From positions 1-6,669 of the forward strand of contig JAAYGJ010000116.1 of NCBI GenBank assembly GCA_012727745.1: a stretch of 6,669 nt of DNA, read 5' to 3'. Below are positions 1 through 4,485 of this stretch, piece after piece. The translations under genes were made by a program, and so were the position numbers. The DNA is from Clostridia bacterium. GTDB taxonomy: Bacteria > Bacillota > DSM-521 > Neomoorellales > Neomoorellaceae. Positions within the stretch are counted from its first letter, which is position 1. Each line of letters opens with the position of its first letter. The notes below the pieces were generated by a model. It made no database searches. It was not told the DNA's origin and saw only the letters and a list, made by a program, of their open reading frames with translations.

Positions 1-112
1 CGGCCTTTTATTTTTTGCTTTTTTTGACTTTTTTTCCCGCACTATCCGGGGTTCTAACCGCCTGCACACCTACATAAAACTTACTACAGAGGAAGATTAT
101 GGAGGGGTGCAT
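1..112. other. T-rich left edge, possible tail of an upstream gene plus spmA leader
   Basis: The first 35 bases hold three T tracts (6, 7 and 7 T). The three plus-strand frames behave differently: frame 1 stops at 25-27; frame 3 stops at 75-77 after a hydrophobic stretch (AFYFLLFLTFFPALSGVLTA); frame 2 has no stop and runs into spmA, reading a Phe-rich helix and then a basic segment. In B. subtilis the gene before spmA is dacB, a D-Ala-D-Ala carboxypeptidase with a C-terminal membrane anchor, so a membrane-anchor tail would fit here. The piece is too short to identify. No upstream gene can be named from sequence alone. Confidence 0.3.
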
Positions 113-703
113 ATGGTCAATATCATTTGGCTGTTGATGCTGCTGTCAGGTATTGCGGTAGCGGGATATAATGGTCAGATTGAGGTAGTTACCGAAGCAG
201 CTCTAAGGGCGGCCCAAACGGCGGTGACGCTAGCCTTTGAACTTATTGGTCTTATGGCCCTGTGGCTGGGTTTGTTAAAGATAGCCGAAAAAGCAGGCCT
301 GGTGGCTTTATTGGCCAGATTTTTACGCCCTTTTACCCACTTTTTATTTCCGGAAATACCCCGGGAGCACCCGGCAATCGGTTCCATAATCATGAATATC
401 AGCGCCAATATTCTCGGGTTAGGCAATGCTGCTACACCGTTTGGACTCAAGGCCATGCAACAGCTACAGTCATTAAATAAGCAGAAGGATGAGGCGACCC
501 CGGCCATGTGCACTTTTCTGGCTCTCAATACCGGCTGTGTAACCTTAATACCGGCGACTATTATCGGCATCCGGGCAGCGGCAAATTCAAGCGACCCTAC
601 CATTATTGTCGGCCCCACCATCATGGCTACCTTGTTCAGTATGCTGGTGGCGATAGCTGCTGACCGCTGTTTTCGTCGTCTCTATAACGGGCGCCGGGGG
701 TGA
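113..703 (+). CDS. spmA: Spore maturation protein A (SpmA), membrane protein
   Basis: Product of 196 residues from ATG 113. It is an integral membrane protein of the nucleoside-recognition/gate family. In Bacillus and Clostridium, SpmA works with SpmB in dehydration of the spore core and so in spore heat resistance; the transported substrate is not known. Visible features are an N-terminal hydrophobic helix (residues about 3-18), a second helix (about 38-58, FELIGLMALWLGLL), the conserved motif NISANILGLGNAATP (95-109), two further hydrophobic segments (about 134-155 and 165-185) and a basic tail. The length is normal for the family. I chose ATG 113 because GGAGGGG at 101-107 sits 5 bases before it; a GTG at 107 overlaps that ribosome binding site and is less likely. 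spmB starts 6 bases after the stop. The reading frame is open upstream to the window edge, so an N-terminal extension cannot be fully excluded. Confidence 0.93.
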   Translation: MVNIIWLLMLLSGIAVAGYNGQIEVVTEAALRAAQTAVTLAFELIGLMALWLGLLKIAEKAGLVALLARFLRPFTHFLFPEIPREHPAIGSIIMNISANILGLGNAATPFGLKAMQQLQSLNKQKDEATPAMCTFLALNTGCVTLIPATIIGIRAAANSSDPTIIVGPTIMATLFSMLVAIAADRCFRRLYNGRRG

Positions 704-709
704 CTTGGA

Positions 710-1243
710 TTGAATGAACTTTTAATTGGCGTTTCGCACTGGGCAATTCCTTTACTGCTTTTTTTTATTCCCCTCTATGGTTATTTACGCGGCGTAGCAG
801 TTTATGAAGTTTTTGTTGCCGGGGCGGAGGACGGGTTTAAAGTTGCGGTGAAGATTATCCCCTTTCTGGTCGGTATGCTAGTGGCTATAAGCGTTTTCCG
901 GGCTTCGGGAGCAATGGAGATTTTTGCCCGTACCCTTTACCCGGTACTCCACTTGTTCGACGTTCCAGGAGAAATTTTACCCCTGGCAGTAATGCGTCCC
1001 CTTTCCGGAGGCGGGGCCCTGGGGCTGGCGGCAGAGTTAATTGGCGCCTATGGCCCGGATTCTTTTATTGGCCGTCTGGCTTCAGTAATGCAGGGCAGCA
1101 CCGATACCACTTTTTATGTTTTAACTGTTTACTTCGGTTCAGTCGGGGTTCGTCGCTACCGTTATGCCCTGGCTTTGGGGCTAATTGCCGACCTCTCCAG
1201 CCTGGTGGCGGCAATATTTATCTGCCGGCTGCTGTTTGCCTAA
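710..1243 (+). CDS. spmB: Spore maturation protein B (SpmB), membrane protein
   Basis: Product of 177 residues, the partner of SpmA in spore core dehydration and likewise a gate-family membrane protein. Visible features are an N-terminal helix (about 9-28), a second helix around 46-64 (KIIPFLVGMLVAISVF), the conserved PLAVMRPLSGGGALGL stretch (91-106), the GSTDTTFYVLTVYFGSVG motif (129-146) typical of SpmB, and a C-terminal helix (about 153-176). The start is TTG at 710, supported by GGGGGTGA at 696-703 six bases upstream; this site overlaps the spmA stop, so the two genes are probably translationally coupled. An ATG a few bases later (714) is out of frame. The 3' end overlaps the convergent ogt gene by 26 bases, so the last eight sense codons and the stop are read on both strands. 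Confidence 0.93.
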   Translation: MNELLIGVSHWAIPLLLFFIPLYGYLRGVAVYEVFVAGAEDGFKVAVKIIPFLVGMLVAISVFRASGAMEIFARTLYPVLHLFDVPGEILPLAVMRPLSGGGALGLAAELIGAYGPDSFIGRLASVMQGSTDTTFYVLTVYFGSVGVRRYRYALALGLIADLSSLVAAIFICRLLFA

Positions 1244-1745
1244 TAACTGTCTGTTTTTCAAAGTCCAGCAGCCACTGTTTAATCCTTAACCCTCCACTAA
1301 AGCCTACCAGCTGGCCGTTTTTAGCGATGACCCGGTGACAGGGGATAATAAGAGCTATTGGGTTACGATGGATAGCCTGGCCTACGGCACGACAGGCCGC
1401 CGCTTTGCCGATACGCCGGGCTATATCGCTATAACTGCAGGTGCTGCCATAAGGTATTTCTTGCAGGGCCTTCCAGACTGCCTGCTGAAAGGGTGTACCG
1501 TGGTAAGCCAAGGTAAGGTTGAAATGCTGGCGCGAGCCGGCAAAATATTCATCCAGCTGTTTTATAATTTCCTTGATATAGTTATTTGGCATTTGGGTAC
1601 GAATAGGGTATGATTGTTTATAAATAAAAGTGGCTTCAGGCATTACACCAAAACCAAGGTAGCTAAGACCGGCAGGCCCGGTCACAATTGCCAGAGGGCC
1701 AAAAGGGGCCTCATATTTGAAAAAGGTATTTTTGTTTACAGGCAT
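1218..1745 (-). CDS. ogt: Methylated-DNA--protein-cysteine S-methyltransferase (O6-alkylguanine-DNA alkyltransferase)
   Basis: Product of 175 residues, a stand-alone suicide repair protein that moves alkyl groups from O6-alkylguanine (and O4-alkylthymine) in DNA to its own cysteine. The active-site PCHR motif is at residues 135-138, with acceptor Cys136. Other family positions are present: the YGSTCSY segment (99-105) with the conserved Tyr, CRAVG (118-122) with the arginine finger, and FSGG followed by a C-terminal Glu (163). The N-terminal ribonuclease-H-like domain covers about 1-80. There is no Ada regulatory domain, so it is Ogt/AGT type. The ATG at 1745-1743 has AGGTGG a few bases upstream on the minus strand and an extended -10 promoter candidate before that. 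The gene is tail-to-tail with spmB (26-base overlap) and divergent from rluB, in an otherwise sporulation/ribosome-maturation block, which suggests later insertion. Confidence 0.94.
   Translation of the reverse strand: MPVNKNTFFKYEAPFGPLAIVTGPAGLSYLGFGVMPEATFIYKQSYPIRTQMPNNYIKEIIKQLDEYFAGSRQHFNLTLAYHGTPFQQAVWKALQEIPYGSTCSYSDIARRIGKAAACRAVGQAIHRNPIALIIPCHRVIAKNGQLVGFSGGLRIKQWLLDFEKQTVIRQTAAGR
1227..1273. repeat. 8-bp inverted repeat across the spmB/ogt convergent ends
   Basis: GGCTGCTG at 1227-1234 is exactly complementary to CAGCAGCC at 1266-1273, with a 31-base loop between them. The repeat spans the spmB stop codon and lies inside the ogt coding end. No T tract follows either arm, so it is not a standard intrinsic terminator. 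It may be chance or may slow converging transcription. Confidence 0.3.
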
Positions 1746-1774
1746 AGAACCACCTAACCACTTTTAGATAATAA

Positions 1775-1791
1775 AATAGTATAACACTATT
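1775..1791. repeat. Inverted repeat AATAGT-5-ACTATT in the ogt/rluB divergent region
   Basis: AATAGT (1775-1780) and ACTATT (1786-1791) are perfect complements separated by ATAAC. The repeat coincides with the minus-strand extended -10 candidate for ogt, a plausible position for an operator. With only 6 bp per arm in an A+T-rich spacer, chance is possible. Confidence 0.35.
1778..1786 (-). promoter_or_regulatory. Extended -10 promoter candidate for ogt
   Basis: On the minus strand the sequence reads TGTTATACT, an extended -10 (TGn) followed by TATACT, five of six matches to the sigma-A consensus. There is no good -35 hexamer about 17 bases upstream, as is common for extended -10 promoters. 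Predicted transcription would begin near 1771, giving a leader of about 25 bases before the ATG at 1745. Confidence 0.4.
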
Positions 1792-1840
1792 GCATTTAAC
1801 GAGGGAAATATGATAGCATATTAGCGTTGCGGAGGGTTGA

Positions 1841-2560
1841 ATGAGGCTGCAAAAATATTTAGCCCGGGCTGGAGTGGCTTCCCGGCGTCGCGCCGAGCTT
1901 CTAATAAAGGCTGGGAAAGTCCAGGTTAACGGACGTACGGTAACGACTATGGGCTTTCAGGTGCAGCCCGGGCGGGACCGGGTTACTGTCGGGGGTAAGG
2001 CTGTAAAGCAGTCCCCGAACAGGACGTATATCCTGCTTTATAAACCTGCAGGTTATGTCACAACTGCAGCTGACCCGCAGGGCAGGCCCACAGTAATGGA
2101 CCTGGTAAAGGATGTACCGGTCAGGTTGCATCCCGTGGGTCGGCTTGATCTGGCAACAGAAGGGCTTTTATTGCTAACTGATGACGGCGAACTTACTTTA
2201 CGGTTGACACATCCCCGTTACGGTATTACTAAAACGTACCTAGCCCTGGTTGAGGGGGTACCTGCTAACAACACTATTAAACAACTGTGCCGGGGTGTCA
2301 AGCTGGAAGATGGCCTGACAGCGCCGGCAGAGGTAAAACTTTGTCAGACCAGGGGCGACAGGGCGCTGCTGGAATTAATCTTACGCGAAGGACGCAAGCG
2401 GGAGGTACGCAGGATGCTGGCAGCGGTAAATCACCCGGTAGTCTGGCTAAAACGGACCCGGCTGGCTTTTTTAAATTTAAGAGGTTTAAAACCGGGAAGT
2501 TACCGTCACCTGACTCCGGGGGAGGTGGAGCGCCTTTACCGTCTAGTCGGCCTTAAGTAA
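1841..2560 (+). CDS. rluB: 23S rRNA pseudouridine synthase, RsuA/RluB family
   Basis: Product of 239 residues that converts uridine to pseudouridine in ribosomal RNA. RluB, which acts near the peptidyl transferase centre of 23S rRNA, is the most likely member. An S4 RNA-binding domain occupies about residues 1-60 (MRLQKYLARAGVASRRRAE). The catalytic domain follows, with GRLD at 100-103 (nucleophile Asp103), GLLLLTDDGEL (108-118), HPRYGITKTY (124-133) and the family's REGRKREVRRML (182-193). Length and domain order match RluB rather than the longer RluF. ATG 1841 has GGAGGG at 1831-1836, a well-placed ribosome binding site. In B. subtilis rluB lies shortly after dacB-spmA-spmB; here the same order is kept but ogt intervenes on the other strand. 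Assignment to RluB rather than RsuA rests on context and the Firmicutes norm, not on a decisive residue. Confidence 0.92.
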   Translation: MRLQKYLARAGVASRRRAELLIKAGKVQVNGRTVTTMGFQVQPGRDRVTVGGKAVKQSPNRTYILLYKPAGYVTTAADPQGRPTVMDLVKDVPVRLHPVGRLDLATEGLLLLTDDGELTLRLTHPRYGITKTYLALVEGVPANNTIKQLCRGVKLEDGLTAPAEVKLCQTRGDRALLELILREGRKREVRRMLAAVNHPVVWLKRTRLAFLNLRGLKPGSYRHLTPGEVERLYRLVGLK

Positions 2561-2574
2561 GAGTTGTCTATTAT

Positions 2575-2594
2575 ACATACTGCAGACATACTGC
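2575..2594. repeat. Direct repeat ACATACTGC, two copies at 11-base period
   Basis: ACATACTGC occurs at 2575-2583 and again at 2586-2594, separated by AG. The period is close to one helical turn, and the pair ends 18 bases before the -35 region of the cobO promoter candidate. It could be a regulator site, but there are only two copies and nothing here identifies a regulator. Confidence 0.4.
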
Positions 2595-2612
2595 GGTTTC
2601 CTGCCGCTTGGC

Positions 2613-2641
2613 TTTCCATTTACAAGAAATAGTGCTAAAAT
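2613..2641 (+). promoter_or_regulatory. Promoter candidate for cobO
   Basis: TTTCCA (2613-2618, four of six to the -35 consensus) and TAAAAT (2636-2641, five of six to the -10) are 17 bases apart. TGC directly before the -10 makes it an extended -10. A start near 2648 would give a leader of about 26 bases. This is the best promoter-like sequence in the rluB-cobO gap, and it argues that cobO is transcribed on its own. Confidence 0.5.
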
Positions 2642-2673
2642 AGAATAAATCAGCTAAGGGATGTGCATGGCTG

Positions 2674-3204
2674 GTGGCAGGGTTAGAACAAGGCTTGTTG
2701 CAGGTATATACGGGTAACGGTAAAGGCAAGAGCACAGCTGCTTTTGGTCTGGCCTTGAGGGCTGCCGGCAGGGGTTTGAAAGTTAAAATTGTCCAGTTTT
2801 TAAAAAAACCTGACTATGGTGAGCACCGGGCCTTAGAACGTTTGAAACCTGAAATAGAAATTAAGTCCTTCGGTTGCAAGGGTTTTATTCGCCGGGGGGA
2901 AGTCAAGCCGCAGGATTACCAGCAGGCAGCAAAAGCTTTAGAATATGCCCGTCAGGCAATGCACAGTGGCCAGGCAGACATAATTATCCTTGATGAAATC
3001 AATGTAGCGCTAGACTACGGCCTTCTGGATGAGGCGGAGGTGCTGGCCTTGCTGCAAAGTCGACCCCAAAATGTAGAAGTAATCCTTACCGGCCGCAATG
3101 CTAGTCAAAAAATAGTTGCAGCTGCCGACCTGGTAACGGAAATGTGCGAGATTAAACATCCCTACACAAAAGGGGTTTCAGCTCGGAAGGGTATTGAGTA
3201 CTAA
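2674..3204 (+). CDS. cobO: Cob(I)yrinic acid a,c-diamide adenosyltransferase (CobO/BtuR type)
   Basis: Product of 176 residues, a cytosolic enzyme that transfers the 5'-deoxyadenosyl group of ATP to the cobalt of reduced corrinoids to make adenosylcobalamin precursors. The ATP-binding P-loop GNGKGKST is at residues 14-21, a Walker-B-like ILDEIN is at 105-110, TGRNA at 139-143 and the typical C-terminal KHPYTKGVSARKGIEY at 161-176. The length is that of a stand-alone CobO/BtuR enzyme. The GTG start at 2674 is the only sensible one: no ATG is in frame downstream of the stop at 2641-2643. The ribosome binding site (AAGGGA, 2656-2661) is 12 bases away, which is rather far, so translation may be modest. 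No other cobalamin gene and no B12 riboswitch lie next to it; the enzyme may serve salvage or corrinoid-dependent metabolism. Confidence 0.93.
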   Translation: MAGLEQGLLQVYTGNGKGKSTAAFGLALRAAGRGLKVKIVQFLKKPDYGEHRALERLKPEIEIKSFGCKGFIRRGEVKPQDYQQAAKALEYARQAMHSGQADIIILDEINVALDYGLLDEAEVLALLQSRPQNVEVILTGRNASQKIVAAADLVTEMCEIKHPYTKGVSARKGIEY

Positions 3205-3214
3205 CGAAACAAAA

Positions 3215-3240
3215 TAAAATTTCTGGGGGCAGGAATTTTA
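3215..3240 (+). terminator. Terminator-like hairpin after cobO
   Basis: TAAAATTTCTG (3215-3225) pairs with CAGGAATTTTA (3230-3240) around a GGGG loop: 11 pairs, one a U-G wobble. It begins 10 bases after the cobO stop codon. The TTTT is within the 3' arm rather than after it and the stem is A+T-rich, so termination may be partial. It lies between cobO and ilvC, and suggests at least a transcriptional break. Confidence 0.4.
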
Positions 3241-3277
3241 ATACATAATGCGAATTACACTGTTTAATACTTTCTAC

Positions 3278-3319
3278 AGGAGGTGAAATCCTGGCCAAAA
3301 ATAAGCCAGGAGCAAGGTG
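3278..3319 (+). promoter_or_regulatory. ilvC translation-initiation region: strong remote SD, hairpin, weak near SD
   Basis: AGGAGGTGA at 3278-3286 is an almost ideal Shine-Dalgarno sequence, but it lies 30 bases from the GTG start at 3317. Between them TCCTGGC (3289-3295) pairs exactly with GCCAGGA (3305-3311) around a 9-base loop. If this hairpin forms, the bases left between AGGAGG and GTG number about ten, a normal spacing. The same hairpin covers most of the near site AGGAG (3308-3312). Stops at 3284 and 3302 in the ilvC frame rule out a longer ilvC protein. Confidence 0.5.
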
Positions 3320-4309
3320 GCAACAGTATATTATGATCACGATGCCGACCTTAACGTACTTAAAGGCAAGAAGATTGCCATTATGGGTTATGGCAGTCAG
3401 GGACATGCCCAAGCCCAAAACTTAAAAGACAGCGGCCTTGATGTAGTCGTGGGCCTGCGCCCTGAAAGCAAATCTGTTGCAGCAGCTCAGGCAGCCGGTT
3501 TGACGGTTAAGACCATAAAAGAGGCTGCTCAAGAGGCTGATATTATTCAGATTTTGCTGCCTGATGAAGTCCAGGCCAAGGTTTACCGGGAAGAGATTGC
3601 CCCGTACATTTCGGCCGGAAAAACGCTGATGTTCTCCCACGGTTTTAATATTCATTATAACCAGATCGTGCCCCCTGCTGATGTAGATGTGGTCATGGTT
3701 GCTCCTAAAGGCCCCGGGCACTTACTGCGGCGGGTTTATGTTGAAGGTCAGGGTATGCCTGCCCTGCTGGCTGTTTACCAGGACGCCAGCGGTCGTGCCA
3801 GGGAAATAGCACTGGCTTATGCCAAGGGGATTGGCACCACCAGTGCCGGAGTTATTGAAACCACTTTTAAAGAAGAAACAGAGACGGATCTTTTTGGCGA
3901 GCAGGCGGTCCTCTGCGGCGGGGTTACGGCACTGGTTAAAGCAGGTTTTGAAACTCTGGTGGAGGCAGGTTACCAGCCGGAAGTCGCTTACTTTGAATGC
4001 CTGCATGAATTAAAATTAATCGTAGATCTGATGTACGAAAGCGGTATCAAATATATGCGCTATTCAATCAGCGACACTGCCGAGTATGGTGACGTTACCA
4101 AAGGACCGCGGCTGATTGATGCCAATGTCCGGGCCACCATGAAAGAATTACTTAAAGAAATCCAGGATGGCAGTTTCGCCAAAGAATGGATCCTGGAAAA
4201 CCAGGCCGGCAGACCACATTTTAACGCTCTCAGGCGACAAGAACAGGAGCACCTGATTGAAGAAGTCGGCGAAAAACTTCGCAGCATGATGCCCTGGCTA
4301 AAAAAATAA
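3317..4309 (+). CDS. ilvC: Ketol-acid reductoisomerase, class I (acetohydroxyacid isomeroreductase)
   Basis: Product of 330 residues that isomerises and reduces 2-acetolactate or 2-aceto-2-hydroxybutyrate, the second common step of valine and isoleucine synthesis (also supplying leucine and pantothenate). The N-terminal Rossmann domain has GYGSQGHA at 24-31 and the cofactor loop GLRPESKSV at 46-54. The knotted C-terminal domain has the metal ligands Asp191 and Glu195 in ETETDLFGEQ and Glu227/Glu231 in ECLHELKL, substrate-side Ser252 in SIS, and His108 in SHGFNIHYNQ. Ser51 and Ser53 fit binding of the NADPH 2'-phosphate. Size and motifs are those of the short class I form. The GTG start at 3317 is forced by the in-frame stop at 3302. 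No other branched-chain gene is adjacent, so it is separate from an ilv-leu cluster. The leader is too short for a T-box riboswitch. Confidence 0.97.
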   Translation: MATVYYDHDADLNVLKGKKIAIMGYGSQGHAQAQNLKDSGLDVVVGLRPESKSVAAAQAAGLTVKTIKEAAQEADIIQILLPDEVQAKVYREEIAPYISAGKTLMFSHGFNIHYNQIVPPADVDVVMVAPKGPGHLLRRVYVEGQGMPALLAVYQDASGRAREIALAYAKGIGTTSAGVIETTFKEETETDLFGEQAVLCGGVTALVKAGFETLVEAGYQPEVAYFECLHELKLIVDLMYESGIKYMRYSISDTAEYGDVTKGPRLIDANVRATMKELLKEIQDGSFAKEWILENQAGRPHFNALRRQEQEHLIEEVGEKLRSMMPWLKK

Positions 4310-4330
4310 ACTGGGAAAAACCAGGTTGAT

Positions 4331-4359
4331 TAAAGCCTCGGGGGTGTTCCGGGGCTTTA
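4331..4359 (+). terminator. Hairpin after ilvC, probable terminator without a clear T tract
   Basis: TAAAGCCTCGG (4331-4341) pairs with CCGGGGCTTTA (4349-4359) around a 7-base loop, 11 pairs with one wobble. It begins 21 bases after the ilvC stop, the usual position for a terminator. The following bases are GGTTATAAAAAATT rather than a T run, so intrinsic termination would be weak on the plus strand. Confidence 0.5.
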
Positions 4360-4404
4360 GGTTATAAAAAATTGGTTTAAATATACAGTTACTACTGACG
4401 ACCA

Positions 4405-4461
4405 GGGGGAGGAGTGTTGCAAAAAACAACAAGGATTTTTGATTTCCTAAGAAATATTTAG
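4405..4461 (+). other. hppA leader: orphan strong SD and possible 14-codon upstream ORF
   Basis: GGGGGAGGAG at 4405-4414 is a strong Shine-Dalgarno sequence with no gene at normal distance. The first start-like codons are GTG 4414, which overlaps it, and TTG 4417; the latter would encode LQKTTRIFDFLRNI and stop at 4459-4461, in the same frame as hppA. TGTTG (4415-4419) can also pair with CAACA (4427-4431), and A+T-rich pairings follow (ATTTC 4442-4446 with GAAAT 4451-4455). The peptide resembles no attenuator I recognise. Expression is unproven. Confidence 0.25.
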
Positions 4462-4485
4462 AAATAGAAAGCGGGGAAAAAATTG

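Noticed and set aside
73..80. CATAAAAC resembling a sigma-E -10 element before spmA
   Set aside because: Six of eight matches, but no sigma-E-like -35 at the right distance; spmA is often transcribed from further upstream with dacB.
175..624. 149-codon minus-strand ORF inside spmA
   Set aside because: It is antisense to a recognisable SpmA protein and has no recognisable domain.
1807..1822. rluB promoter with -10 TATGAT (1809-1814)
   Set aside because: The -10 is good, but the only -35-like hexamer (TTGCAT, 1790-1795) is 13 bases away, too close for a standard promoter.
2593..2607. GCGG/CCGC hairpin after rluB as a terminator
   Set aside because: The stem is only 4 bp and no T tract follows.
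2561..2673. Cobalamin riboswitch ahead of cobO
   Set aside because: The gap is only 113 bases, shorter than a B12 riboswitch with its expression platform, and I could not find the conserved B12-box sequence.
3205..3316. T-box or leader-peptide attenuator ahead of ilvC
   Set aside because: The gap is too short for a T-box, and there is no run of Val, Leu or Ile codons in any short ORF.
3283..3336. 17-codon GTG-started ORF overlapping the ilvC start
   Set aside because: Its GTG lies within the AGGAGGTGA Shine-Dalgarno sequence, so it has no ribosome binding site of its own; the hairpin explanation fits the site better.
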